64,000 bases of DNA from Mesostigma viride (Eukaryota > Streptophyta > Mesostigmatophyceae > Mesostigmatales > Mesostigmataceae). Below are positions 44,249-54,015 of the stretch, one piece after another. The position numbers were made by a program, and so were the translations under genes. Below the pieces are notes generated by a model that worked only from the letters and a program-made list of their open reading frames with translations, did not search any database and was not told the origin of the DNA. The stretch lies in the NCBI GenBank assembly GCA_009746045.1, contig RPFO01000542.1:1071624-1135623 (forward strand), given 5' to 3'. Position 1 is the first letter of the stretch. Each line of letters begins with the position of its first letter.

Positions 44249-45982
44249 CATGTCACCGAGGACGAGGGAAAAGCAACTACGACAGGCAGGGCTAACCACG
44301 GCATCAGAAGCGGGGCTGGTTAACTCCGACAAACCAGCTGACAAGGGCGAAAAAGTAAGCCGTGCGCCGCGAGATGAAATTACATGTTCAGGGATATGCG
44401 CACCAAGCGGAAGATTCTGGACGCCTTTCACGAGAGCGGATTGTCGCAGCGCCAATTCTGCAAAACTAGCGACCCCCCATCCCGATTTCAACCTTCAACC
44501 GCATGCTCACAGAGGAGGCGGCCATCAAGGCTGCAGCAGACAACCCCAAGCTAGCGGGGAAGAAGTGCCCAAGTCGTGTCAGAAACCCGACTACGGCCAA
44601 GTTTCCCTTGGTGGAGAAAGAGGTGGCCACTGAGATTCGCGAGTATCGGAGCAAGGGGTACATGGTCAACCGCGCGCTTGTGCGCGTAAGTTTATTTCCA
44701 TCATAATTGTCGGTATTTTTCCTGCTGCATTTTGTACATGTCGCACTAGTTTGCTGAGTTTCGATTGTTTCATGAGTATGCATGCAGCCCGGCCCCGTGA
44801 GAATTTGACGTGGAAGAGCCGAAAGTATGTAATGGTCTTCTTCGTTGCATGCAGCCAAATGATGCAGCGTAACCACCCAGCAACGGGTGATCATGAATTA
44901 TGTAAGGGTTGGAAACTAGCAGTCTTGCTCATTTCTTGGCGATATCCCAGCTGCCCCCCCTTTATTTGAAAGATATTGCTCATGATGCAAGAAGGCTGGA
45001 GCAGTGAAGGCAACCTGGGACAAGGCCGGATGTGAGGCAGCTGACGTGGTGGGAAGGGGGGGGCAGCCGACCAGGTGGGGGCAGCAGGGGTCGGCAACCC
45101 AGCCGCGGGAGCACCACCACCAACGGATCAGGCCACCCGCCCAGCCAAGAAAAAGTCCAAGCCTTCTCTCCCTCCTCTCGAGCTTCCGCCACAGCGCACT
45201 GTGGCAAAGCATGCCGAGGTGCTGACAACGGCGGACTGGGCCAAATACCAGGTTTTCACCTTGTATGGTGACGGCCTGACGTACTACGGAAACCCTGACC
45301 CACAGGACCCGTATGCAAAGAAGTATGACAACCACTGGCGCATGGTGGTCAAGTAAGTATCGTTGCATGGGTTGCATGCATTTGGCTCCAAGATATACTG
45401 GACCATTTATGTGACAAGAATGTACACTCTGTATGTAACTCTGCAAACCCATGCCATGTGTGACTAGGTAGCATGCAGTACATATGTCTACCGCACACAT
45501 GCGACAGGTCACGTCGGCATGATCAAATGGGCCAACATATTAGTAGGCGTATGAGCACACACACATCACACATCACACATCGATCACACATCACCCATCA
45601 CACATCGCACATCACACATCACCCATCACACATCACGCGTACATATGCACTGTCACACGCACACGCACCACAACACAGGGACGCACCCCCCCACCCCCCC
45701 ACACCCCCACACCCCCACCCCCACCCCAACCCCCACCCCCCACCACCACCATGTACCGCCGCCGCCGCCGCCACCACCACCACAACAACAACAACCACCA
45801 CCAACAACAACAACATTGTACTTCGCATTTGTAATGCATTATTATGGTGTGTGGTTGTGTGTCTTGGCACGTTTCTTATGTGCAGGTACCCTAAACAGCA
45901 TGAGCAGAAGCGCACGGAAAGGGTGAAGCAAACGTTTGTGATCGCTGACTACGGAGTCGCATGGTGCCTTGTTGCGATGTAG
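44249..45982 (+). pseudogene. DNA-transposon gene with Psq/CENP-B-like HTH, spliced, frameshifted
   Basis: The likely start is the ATG at 44250 (MSPRTREKQLRQAG...). A second block (about 44387-44690) reads KRKILDAFHESGLSQRQFCK, then, one frame over, STFNRMLTEEAAIKAAADN and a helical EKEVATEIREYRSKGYMVNR ending at a GTAAGT donor (44693). This is the order of a Psq/CENP-B HTH pair. Further exons are likely at about 45010-45354 (basic linker, then WAKYQVFTLYGDGLTYYGNP; donor GTAAGT) and 45888-45982 (YPKQHEQKRTERVKQTFVIA... stop). The frame change occurs at a C-run near 44470 and may be a mutation or a missed mini-intron. Exon limits are tentative and no DDE domain is visible. Confidence 0.45.
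45552..45810. repeat. ATCACACATC, CCCCCA and CCACAA arrays
   Basis: Tandem 9-10-bp units (CACACATC/CACCCATC) at 45555-45640, CCCCCA repeats at 45685-45745 and CCG/CCA/ACA triplets at 45755-45810. These lie in an intron of the transposon gene. Confidence 0.9.
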
Positions 45983-46014
45983 ACTTTTCCCTGTGGGCCC
46001 AACTGCCCTTCATG

Positions 46015-46205
46015 TTTTTAATATCTGGCCATCATGTTGTAAACGGAGGTATTAGGGTTGCCGGTTGCGTCATTAATAATCGCACCCGCCTGCCGTATTT
46101 CTGGCACACCTTGAATAGGCTAGGTAGGGCTTGCCGTGACCTTTCCGACACAGTTTATATAGCACTGAAACGAGTGCAGACAGTATAGCTGAAACTAGCG
46201 CATTA
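46015..46205 (+). repeat. Repeat shared with 55590-55865
   Basis: GTAAACGGAGG, GGGTTGC(CGGTTGC)GTCATTA, TAATCGCACCCGCCT and AGGGCTTGCCGTGA occur in the same order at 55660-55770. The second site may therefore be a remnant of another copy of this DNA transposon's right end. Confidence 0.7.
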
Positions 46206-46209
46206 TAGG

Positions 46210-46488
46210 TGTTACACATCCATGCCACACAACTCGGTGGGACATGTCCCACCAACCTGTGTTTTGTATGTGTATGAACATGTGTCCCACCTACATGTAA
46301 TTGAAAATTTGCCTGTCCCACCGACCTGAATTTTGAACATGTAACTGTCCCACCACACTGAATTTTGAAAGCTACCCTGTCCCACTTACATGAATACCTG
46401 AAACATGGCTGTTCCACGTACCTGAACCTGGTGTCTCTCCTAGGTGAAAAGTGTTCCACTCGCGTCCCACCTACGTGAGCTGCCCCTG
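46210..46488 (-). repeat. Right TIR and subterminal GTCCCAC repeats of the DNA transposon
   Basis: Six to seven copies of (T)GTCCCACC alternate with TGAATTTTGAA-like spacers, then comes the TIR ending GAGCTGCCCCTG at 46488. Inverted relative to the left end. Confidence 0.8.
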
Positions 46489-46836
46489 TACTGTCGCAGG
46501 CACACTCGCTGCAGGAACACCAGACGCAGGCACACATGGTCTCTTACCAGGTGCTTGACGTTCAGCATCATTCTGGCCCTCCCCCGTCAGCACCACGCCG
46601 TCGGTTGGCCACCCTGCACGCTCCTCCCCTTGTGCCACCTCTTTCCTCTTCCGGTTGGATGCCCTCCTGCCATTGACGCCCTCTGCCGTTGGGATTGCCT
46701 GTCCCTCTGGCACGACGTTGGCGGGGCCTCCCGTGTCTGCCCTTGCCTCACCACCGCCATCCCCCGCTCCCGCCCCGCTCCCGCTGCCGCTCCCGCGCGT
46801 GTTACGAAGCATTATAAAATACCACAGAAAACACAC
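46489..46836 (-). CDS. Retrotransposon 1 gag, 5' part (before the nested transposon)
   Basis: The frame from 46836 reads a Gly/Ser/Ala-rich start (GSGSGSGAGAGDGGGEARAD), a basic patch NRKRKE and an Ala/Val/Pro stretch. It reaches the TA at 46489-46490, where the DNA transposon begins; inside the transposon it meets a stop within 15 nt. The phase fits the 3' half at 41184. The start is uncertain: ATG at 46836 or 46818, or an upstream exon. Confidence 0.65.
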
Positions 46837-47245
46837 GCAGATATGGCTGCTGGAACCCTCTCAGGCTCACGCACTTACACCAGACGAGGCCGCCTCCTGG
46901 CTTGCACTCGCCTGCCCCTCCTCACGGTCTGGACGCTGCTCAACACCCTCAGCAACCGATGTGGCTGCTGCTGCCGCTGCGACAATCTGGAGGTCTGGGT
47001 TAAACTCGATCTCCCAGCACGCAGGTCACAGGTCGCCCGTCTGCCTTGCGTTCGACTGGATGTTGTGTCTCACCTGGGTTGCGATGCCAAGCAAGATCGC
47101 GTACCCACCGCTTACCGCCGCCGACAAGCTCGTTCTGCTCGCCTCGGCCGTAACGATCGTACTCGTGCATGAGTCACCTCACGAGGGATATGCAGATCAG
47201 CTCTCTGCCTCTCCTCGTAGGTTTCTGTAGTGCCGTCGCCTTCGT

Positions 47246-48031
47246 TTATCTGCTGGGCTGAGCGCTTGACGGAGCCCTCTGGCTTGTCAGTCCACCGTCA
47301 AAATGGACGTCTTCAGGCGTCTTTACGACCCCCGTGACAATTTCCACCTCCGGCCCCCACGCAGTGGTGGTTTCCGGCCTCGGTGTATCAAGCCTGGAGT
47401 ACACTCCGAAAGGCTGCGTGGTAATATAGAACCTGTCTGCGTACCCTCTCGACTCTTGCAAAAGGACAGCAACAAGATTCTCAATGGTTTGGGCAAATAC
47501 CTCCGCCGTGCTCCAAGGATTCACCGCCTCGCGAGCTCGGGCGTTCCGGATTATGTCGGCGTCTGGTACCCCCTCTCCTAGCACTGCTGTCGCCACCCAG
47601 TGGTTGAACAGTCTGGTGCTGCCGAGCGCTGTTGCCACGATCTGGCTAAGCGCCTCCCTGGCTAGGTCGAGACCGGCTAGCGTGATATGGGCGCCCTGGT
47701 AGGCGACCTCCACACGATTAGCAGTTTCAGCTAGCGCGTCACGAATGCGCACCAACTCTTCCACCGCCACTCGCCCCGTCTCACCTGGAGAAATCACGAC
47801 GCGAGCCCGTTGTATAATCGGGTCCGCCGCCGCTGGCCTGCTGCCTCCCCCACTCACCGCCACCCACCCCTCTTCTGCCAAGTGCCTCGCTACGTAGGCC
47901 GCTTGCACGAACGTTGGAGCGTTTGCTTGGTTATGGTAGGGGAAAAACGCTTGCGCGTCTCGCTGCTCGTTCGCCTCACCAGCACCGTGGCTGCTTGACG
48001 ATGAACCAGACATGAAAGCGCTTGGAAGCAA
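47246..48031 (-). CDS. Unknown ORF next to the 5' LTR of retrotransposon 1
   Basis: A 261-codon frame starting 8 nt inside the 5' LTR junction (48031, with a second ATG at 48013 giving MSGSSSSSHGAGE). The middle is strongly helical and Ala/Val/Arg/Glu-rich (VEELVRIRDALAETANRVEV, ALSQIVATALGS, AEVFAQTIENLVAVLL). It is good-quality coding sequence, but I recognise no domain. Its position, between LTR and gag, fits an extra 5' ORF or an N-terminal Gag extension. About 400 bp of non-continuous frame separate it from gag, so splicing or frameshifting would be needed to join them. Confidence 0.55.
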   Translation of the reverse strand: MLPSAFMSGSSSSSHGAGEANEQRDAQAFFPYHNQANAPTFVQAAYVARHLAEEGWVAVSGGGSRPAAADPIIQRARVVISPGETGRVAVEELVRIRDALAETANRVEVAYQGAHITLAGLDLAREALSQIVATALGSTRLFNHWVATAVLGEGVPDADIIRNARAREAVNPWSTAEVFAQTIENLVAVLLQESRGYADRFYITTQPFGVYSRLDTPRPETTTAWGPEVEIVTGVVKTPEDVHFDGGLTSQRAPSSAQPSR

Positions 48032-48038
48032 TAGTACG

Positions 48039-48694
48039 ATTTGCGCAGCAACTCGTCAGCAGAGCTTGTGAGCTCCTGGTCCTTGCCGGCTGGAATGACC
48101 CTAGGCTGCCGGCTAGCAACCTTTATCCTCACACCAGGCCTACGACCCTCGATAGGCTCGCCACTCGTCGTGACGACCAAGGTTCGTGTGTGAAGACGCT
48201 CGTTGCCTCGTTGAGCCTCGAGCTATATGCAACCTCGTTCCATCCTTGTTCCTCGGTCATGAGCAACGCTGGGCAACGCTACATTGCCAGAGCCTCGTAT
48301 CGCTGCCCTGCATCCTCGTTGCAGGCAGCATACAGGAATCTCTGGCTATCCTGTGTCTAGGACAGCACAGGACCTGCCACAGTCCTGCAAGGACTTACAT
48401 CCTTGCAGACCTGCTGGCTGGCTACTGGCTTCTACTAGCCACAGTATACCGTTGAGCCCTCAGTACACTGTGTCCCAGTCACGTGAGAATACAGGCTAAG
48501 CCTGTGCAGGCACGGCCTGCCACGTGTCCTGTCCATTATGCCCTGAGTGTGCCCCGCCCTCGCCCACCGGTCGGCAGTACTTCGGGACTTGATAACTTTC
48601 TAGTCCCTTGTCTGTTCTAGGCGGTTGACACGGCGTTGGAAAGGTCACCTCAACCTGCATCCATCTAGCACATTGGTGCCCCAATATGCTAACT
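48039..48694 (-). repeat. 5' LTR of retrotransposon 1
   Basis: Pairs with 34971-35624. Followed on its outer side by CGATC (48695-48699), the target duplication. Confidence 0.88.
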
Positions 48695-49059
48695 CGATCT
48701 GCGACCCATTTGTGTTGTGCCGCGCGCTACAGCGCTACACATAAAAACTTGCGCAGAAAATTTCACAGCCTTTAAGCATAACTAACGACCTTTCGTTTTT
48801 GCTACTGGGCGCCCGAAATGATAAACGCACGTTAAAACGCCGGCCACGCTTGTCAGGTCGCCATATCCAACTCAGATCATTCCCGCACCCACTTTTTCGC
48901 TCCAAAATCGGTTATATTTTTGGTCAAGGTACCTACTTTCCCGCCATTATACCCGGTACCCGGGTACGGAATCCGGGTACCATGTGCCGGTACCACGGGT
49001 CGGGTACATCATGCCGGGTACGGTCCACATGGGGTACGGTCCATATAGTGACCCCCCCC
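48695..49059. other. Spacer between retrotransposons, GGTAC-rich
   Basis: No gene seen. Positions 48945-49045 hold about eight GGTACC/GGGTAC/GGTACGG motifs, several as dyads (CCCGGTACCCGGGTAC). The run ends in the C tract into which element 2 inserted. Confidence 0.6.
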
Positions 49060-49540
49060 AGTTAGAATACGAATGACCGACTTGGTACAATGCTTGAGAA
49101 CACGGAGTGCTGAGAGCAATGAATTGCTTGGTTCATTAGAAAATAGGTTTACCCTTTATCAACGTTTCTCTCACTGGCTGCGCCGCCAGTGACCGTTGGG
49201 TGCAGACCGTTGGCCCGAGGCCGCACGATGACAGGTCGCAGTCTAGTCACTGCATCGTGTGATCACAGATCAATGCACGCTGCAGTACGGTCCCTATCTA
49301 GGATACTCTAGTACCGTCCAATGACAGGACACTACGTATGCTGGGTACTGACATCTGTCACGTACCCCAGTACCCAAAGTACCTATCTAGGGAAACGTAT
49401 GCGACTCGACTAGCATTCCTATCTGCATAGCCCACGTGGTATTTATATTCACATACCAACGTAGGTTTACAAGGCTTATTCATACGTTGTATTCACAATG
49501 CCTTTGAGACTTAGTCTACAGCAAAGCATGGAGACTAACT
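49060..49540 (-). repeat. 3' LTR of retrotransposon 2
   Basis: Near-identical to 55031-55511. Termini AGTTAGAATACG and GGAGACTAACT. Contains the inverted CACTGGCTGCGCCGCCAGTG. Confidence 0.9.
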
Positions 49541-49926
49541 CCAGTATTGTTTTATTATTTATTTCTTAATGCAGGTCTGCACCCCCAACATTATTGTTAT
49601 TGTTTTTAAGTTGATTAGGGGTACAAAAGAGACATGGCTGGTTGAGCCAGGTTGGTTACAGCTGGCTGTTCTGGCCAGGTGTTAAATTGCACATTAAATA
49701 AGGTGTACACAGCTGGCTGGTTTGGCCAGTGATTGGAGCACACATTAAGTAAGTGTATACAAGGCTTGTGTCCTCAAGCTGCAAATGGATACAAATCTGA
49801 CCTAGCCAGCACTCACCCCACTCACACCCCACAGCAAATGTGTTGAATTTTACGGCGCCCAGCAGCTATCGCTGTGGTAGGGAGGTGTGGTGGTTGTGTA
49901 CTGAGCTGTAGCCAGACAGTTTATTC
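49541..49926 (-). other. 3' untranslated interior of retrotransposon 2
   Basis: Between the RNase H stop and the 3' LTR. CAGCTGGCTG-type repeats occur near 49665-49730. No coding seen. Confidence 0.55.
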
Positions 49927-50624
49927 CTACACAGTCTGACACGGATACCATAGGGATTCATGAATATTCTCAAATAGTAGCTGGTATTGTGGGCCAGCTG
50001 CATCCCTCAGCTTGGTTAAGGCATCTGCTGGGTTTTCTTCATCTCCCACATGATGCCAGCTGGAGAAGTAGGTTGCCTCCTGTTTGAGGATCACCCAATC
50101 CAGGTCAGTGTGGACAGCAGCAGAAACAGATTTCTTGGTTAGAAAACTGATCACAGAGTAGCTGTCAGTATAGAGATGTGAGATGACATTGCATGTGCTG
50201 CCTGCCTGGGTTTGTAGCCAGGTGAGCATGTGCTGCAGGGAACGAGCATGCAATGCAGCAGACACCACAGCACGACATTCAGCTGAGTTGCTGCTGCCAG
50301 GTTTTCTGCGGTGTAGCCTGCTCGTACCAGGAAGTGAGGGACATGTAATCTGACCTGTTGGTGAGAAAAAACAGCCCTGATTCCCGTGCCCCCATCTGAT
50401 TGATTGTTCTGCTCTCCATGGAGCTGTCCATGACAGTGGATGTGGATGTCTTCCATCAGATTCAGGCCATGGAGGATGAGGGGGGGGCAGTCATTGACCA
50501 ACTTCCTGATGTGAGTGCATTTTATCTTGACTAGAACATCATGGGTGACCCTGCTGATGACAGCTAAGGGAGCCCCACAGATGGATGGCTGACCACCACC
50601 CCAGTTTGCCCTGAACAGTGGCAC
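49927..50624 (-). pseudogene. Retrotransposon 2 RNase H, in two frames
   Basis: The frame ending at 49927 has SHLYTDSYSVISFLTKK (RNase H Asp), YFSSWHHVGDEENPADALTK and the usual C-terminal end. The upstream part (50624-50270, other frame) carries the first RNase H Asp region (minus strand ATGGACAGCTCCATGGAGAG, near 50410-50430) and an ECRAV-like motif near 50275. At least one frameshift separates them. Confidence 0.75.
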
Positions 50625-51552
50625 ACATGTGTAAGGGGAGGTAGTTGTCTTGCAGCAGATCTAGACAATCTTGGATATATTCTGCAGGAGAAGAGAGAGA
50701 GCAGACCCACTGATCTGGCTGCCTATGCAGCTGCAACATGATGCCACAGAACTGGACGGGGGTTGTGCTCAATTCCACCTGTTTGCCAATCTCATATGAT
50801 TCCTGGACCTGCTGAATAAATTTTTCCACCTCAGCTCTAGGCCCACAAATGAGTTGGTCATCTCCATGCCACACAAAGAACAGCAGTCCAGAGGGGGTGG
50901 GTACAACAAAAAAGCATGGGTCCAGGTCATCATACGTGGCCTTGAGCTTTTTGAATACTTCCTCTGCTGAGTCTCTGAAAATTTTGGGGGCACTGACAAG
51001 CCCTTCCACCCCAATGTTGATGATAAGCTGGGGCTCATCAATGTAAGGTTTCCACACAGCTGGGGTGTCTACCACGTACACCTTCCCTTTCCACACAGAT
51101 TCAGCCTTTTCTGGGTCCCCCCTGAGGAAGGCCCTTTTAATATCAGTGGCTTTGCAGACATAGTCTTGGCCTGCATTGAGGTTGTGGAGGAATAGGGAGA
51201 GCATGATCCTGAGTGAGGTTTGTTGCAGCCCAGGTGTGTAGTTTCCCCTTTTGGCAGTGTGGAGGTCCCCTTTAATTCTGTGACACATGGTCTGGCATGG
51301 AAGATTGGGGAGCCCACTTTTTGTGGTTTTTGTTTGAGAACAAATTTTAATCTGAGCTTTTTGGCTCCCTCTGGCACGTCCCATGAAGGGGTGACAGGAG
51401 GTTTGTATTGAGGGTTTTTGGGGTTGGGCAGGACCCATTCCTGCCTGGCTTGGTGGACAATGGCCATCAGCCACTTGGTAAACCCTTTTTGTGTTTTGCA
51501 TTCTTGTATGACGTGGGAGATTTGGTGGGGTGAGTGCATGGCTATGTCCCAC
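50539..51552 (-). pseudogene. Retrotransposon 2 reverse transcriptase
   Basis: From about residue 115: YVCKATDIKRAFLRGDPEKA (motif A Asp), INIGVEGLVSAPKIF, DPCFFVVPTPSGLLFFVWHG then DDQLICG. The catalytic box is HGDD, as in element 1. The first 100 codons are out of frame with the real coding, which continues from the protease frame (52097-51069); the shift is near 51250. It ends in the thumb/connection region. Confidence 0.82.
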
Positions 51553-52097
51553 TTACCCAGCCCAAAGGCTGAGGGATGGAGGAACTGGCTGTGCACTAAC
51601 TTGTCCAAATCAGGGATCTCCCCTGGTGCATACTGAGTGTTGACTGCCTTGATGACAGCATCCATACCAGGGACAATACTGGAGAGAGGGATTTTAAAGT
51701 GGTCCAGAGGAACTGCACCCACCCCTGTGACACTGAGCTCATTAGCTGAGATAAGCACCCCAGGATAGGATACAAAAGGTTCCCCCAACAAGGTGTTACC
51801 AGAGTACCCCTCCACCACCTGGAAGGGTGTCTGAATACCAAGTATAGGGAGCATCACTTGTCCCACTACATCCAGTGAGCTTTGGCCTGAGAAATCCTGC
51901 ACCCGTGCCCAAAATGAAGGTGCAATCTCAAGACCAGGGATGGCTTGTGCACTGATCACACTGACCTGTGCCTGAGTGTCTATTGCCAGGGTCCAGGGGT
52001 CCTGACTAGTGCACACAGCTGAGACTTTTGCCAACCCTTCGGCCACAGCAGCTTGTTGCTTATGTGACCTGTGTAATGCTTGCAAGGCGACTGCCAA
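51069..52097 (-). pseudogene. Retrotransposon 2 protease and start of RT
   Basis: Retropepsin-like domain at residues about 35-125: LAIDTQAQVSVISAQAI (Asp40), VQDFSGQ, LPILGIQTPFQVVEGYSGN and LLGEPFV. It aligns motif by motif with element 1. The RT fingers start near residue 245 (LRLKFVLKQKPQ, HARPCVTELKGT), after which the frame is lost. The domain lies downstream of the integrase. Confidence 0.82.
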
Positions 52098-52104
52098 TTT
52101 GACC

Positions 52105-53259
52105 TCAGAGCGGGAGGTTGGCAGACAATTTGGTGCCTTGGGGCTGAGCTAATGCTTCCAACCCAGCTACCTCGTGCCTGGTTAAGCAATCCCCAGGTTG
52201 TGAAGTGGGCCTGGCTTCACTGAGGGTGGAAGGGTTCACAGAGGGTGCTGTGGTGCTGTCAACAGCAGTAATTGGTGGCTCAGGGCTACTGCTGGGCATG
52301 CTGGAGTTGCCAGATAGAAGTAGTGAGTCCATGCTTAAAGACTCTTCCCCAGGCACGTCTGCCATGGGAGAATAATACTTCTTAATTCTATGACAGCTCA
52401 CCCTGTGACGCTTCCCATTGATATTGTGCTTGACCTCCACGGTCTTGCTGTTTTTGGTAAATCCACGGATGGTAACTGGACCTAGCCAAGTTCCAACCTT
52501 ACCAAAGCTGTTTTCCTTGTAATAGAGAACTTGATCACCTTTTTGGAATACTGGCCTGGGATGGGTTTTATCTTTTTCTGCCAGTTTTGCTGAGGTTTGT
52601 GCACGTGCAGTGTTGTACAGTGCTATCACCTCTGGGGGATATACACCTGCCTGCAGGCCTGCTGGGATTACTTCACCCCACTTGGCATGCAAGACAGGTC
52701 TCATGTTTAGGGTTGTGCACATTTCATGACACCAGAGTGCCCTGTCACAATAGACCCCTGAAGTAGCATCCTTGGAAGGATTTTTGGCTAGTAGGGTTTT
52801 GACAGATCTGATGGTTCTTTCAATGACCCCCTGACCCTCATGATCTTCCAGCCCAGCAATCTCTATTGCTTCACACCCTTCCAGGTCAGTCAGACAAGAA
52901 AACTGTTGATCAAGCAAAATTCTGTCAACTGGGTAGAATCTGGGTAAAGCAATCATGAGTGCAACACGTAGCTGCCCTGCAGACATGCCAGGTAGGGGTT
53001 CCATTACTGTGAACCTGGACCATGAATCTTTTAGGATCAGGTAGGGTTGGACATCTTTGTTGATGTGCATCACATCCCCCACTATCATGCCTCTAGTGGT
53101 GGAAGGAGTTGCAGTATGCCATTTTTGAGGTTTGGGGCTATTGAACTGACATTCTTGACAGTGTTGTCTAGCCAGTTTTACTGCATTCCTGAGAGGTTTT
53201 CCCATGCTACTACCCCCCAGCCGTCTGGCCAGTTCCTCAGCCACTGTTTCATGACCCAT
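52105..53259 (-). CDS. Retrotransposon 2 integrase
   Basis: A 384-codon frame. Zinc-binding Cys pair C34-QE-C37, rve core with Asp62 (IVGDVMHIN), Asp117 (RILLDQQFS) and Glu147 (EGQGVIERTI), then an SH3-like C-terminal part (FQKGDQVLYYKENSFGKVGT, GPVTIRGFTK, HRVSCHRIKKYY). A Ser/Pro/Thr linker ends it. A one-base shift separates it from the protease frame (52097). Confidence 0.85.
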   Translation of the reverse strand: MGHETVAEELARRLGGSSMGKPLRNAVKLARQHCQECQFNSPKPQKWHTATPSTTRGMIVGDVMHINKDVQPYLILKDSWSRFTVMEPLPGMSAGQLRVALMIALPRFYPVDRILLDQQFSCLTDLEGCEAIEIAGLEDHEGQGVIERTIRSVKTLLAKNPSKDATSGVYCDRALWCHEMCTTLNMRPVLHAKWGEVIPAGLQAGVYPPEVIALYNTARAQTSAKLAEKDKTHPRPVFQKGDQVLYYKENSFGKVGTWLGPVTIRGFTKNSKTVEVKHNINGKRHRVSCHRIKKYYSPMADVPGEESLSMDSLLLSGNSSMPSSSPEPPITAVDSTTAPSVNPSTLSEARPTSQPGDCLTRHEVAGLEALAQPQGTKLSANLPL

Positions 53260-53650
53260 GGCTAGCTAGGTGCAGCTGATGAGCAAGCTCCTTGATATCT
53301 ATGGAGTTGTCAACAGTAGGGGTTAGTGCTTTTATGTAAGGTTCCAGTACAGGGTGTTGGGAGGACAGTAAGGTTGCTGCCTCAAAATCAATTATGCCCT
53401 GGCTGCCATCCCCAACGGTAATGAGATCATCATCCTCAGAGTAAGCAAGGTGAGAGAACTCACATTTGTTTGGGTAGCGAGGCCTGTTGCACCGGCTGCC
53501 TGGAGCTGGCCAGGTTGTGCCTCGTGTAGTGGCAGCCTGGGCAGAGATCCACATTGTTGCCCAGTGTAGGGTTGTGGTTGCACTGGTTGCGGCTGTGCCC
53601 CGTCTGGAAGCACCTCAGGCACCTGACCCTTCCAGGGTTGAGTTGCCAGG
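53260..53650 (-). pseudogene. Retrotransposon 2 gag zinc knuckle and pre-integrase linker
   Basis: On the minus strand 53635-53590 encodes CLRCFQTGHSRNQC, a CCHC knuckle, followed by a CPGCHYTRH motif. The next frame has an acidic DDDLITVGDGSQGIIDF stretch and ends just before the integrase frame. No D-[ST]-G protease is found here. Confidence 0.65.
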
Positions 53651-53784
53651 TTGCCTATTGTTGTTGTTGTTGTTGCCCTGTTGGGGCCGGTTGTTGTTGT
53701 TGTTATTGCCCTGTGAGGGCATGTTGTTGGTAGTGTTATTGTTAATTAATCGCAGCTTTTCTTGTTTGTTCATTGTATTGATTG

Positions 53785-54015
53785 AGAGGACAGTATCTTT
53801 GCTGCCTCAAAACCCACCATGGTTTGGTAACATTTTCGTTTGTTTGCTTGTAATGAGAGGACAGTACATGTAGCTGTGCTGCCTCAACACCAACCATGGC
53901 TTGGGAACCGTTTCGTTTGTTTGTTTGTAGTGAGAGGACAGTATCTGTCTGTGCTGCCTCAACACCAACCATGGTTTGGTAGCAGTTTTGTTTGTTTGTT
54001 TGTTTTCTGTTAGTG
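53785..54015. repeat. 72-78-bp tandem repeat, 3 units
   Basis: Units share GAGGACAGTA, GCTGCCTCAA and CACCATGG/CAACCATGG, then GTTTGTTTG tracts. Inside the gag region of element 2, where coding capsid sequence seems to have been lost. Confidence 0.85.

Larger units (their letters stand above)
41187..46488. mobile_element. TIR DNA transposon (TA target duplication, pogo/Tigger-like candidate) nested in gag
   Basis: Terminal inverted repeats start CAGGGGCAGCTCACG and agree for 25 bp, flanked by TA (41185-41186 and 46489-46490). Removing the element with one TA rejoins the gag reading frame exactly. Subterminal regions (41190-41430 and 46210-46470) carry many copies of GTGGGAC or its complement GTCCCAC. 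The middle has a 60-bp minisatellite with the same motif. A plus-strand spliced gene encodes a Psq/CENP-B-like helix-turn-helix segment (44380-44690), seen in pogo-type transposases. No DDE catalytic domain was found, so the copy may be non-autonomous or the superfamily call may be wrong. Confidence 0.8.
34971..48694 (-). mobile_element. Copia-type LTR retrotransposon 1 (13.7 kb including a 5.3-kb nested DNA transposon)
   Basis: LTR-like direct repeats (654 and 656 bp, about 99% identical by eye) bound the element, with CGATC on both outer sides. Coding runs on the minus strand: an unknown ORF next to the 5' LTR, gag split by a DNA transposon, gag zinc knuckle, integrase, protease, Copia-type RT and RNase H, then a purine-rich tract (AACAAGAAAGGGTTGG) against the 3' LTR. 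Without the nested insert it would be about 8.4 kb. The LTR ends are not the usual TG...CA: on the minus strand they begin AGTTAGC and end GCAAAT. No classical tRNA-complementary primer site is obvious. The near-identical LTRs imply recent insertion, although the reading frames already carry one to two shifts. Confidence 0.85.

Noticed and set aside
34971-48694. Two unrelated solo LTRs flanking separate insertions
   Set aside because: The five bases CGATC flank only the outer sides, a purine tract abuts the inner edge of the left LTR, and all retroviral-type domains lie between in one orientation.
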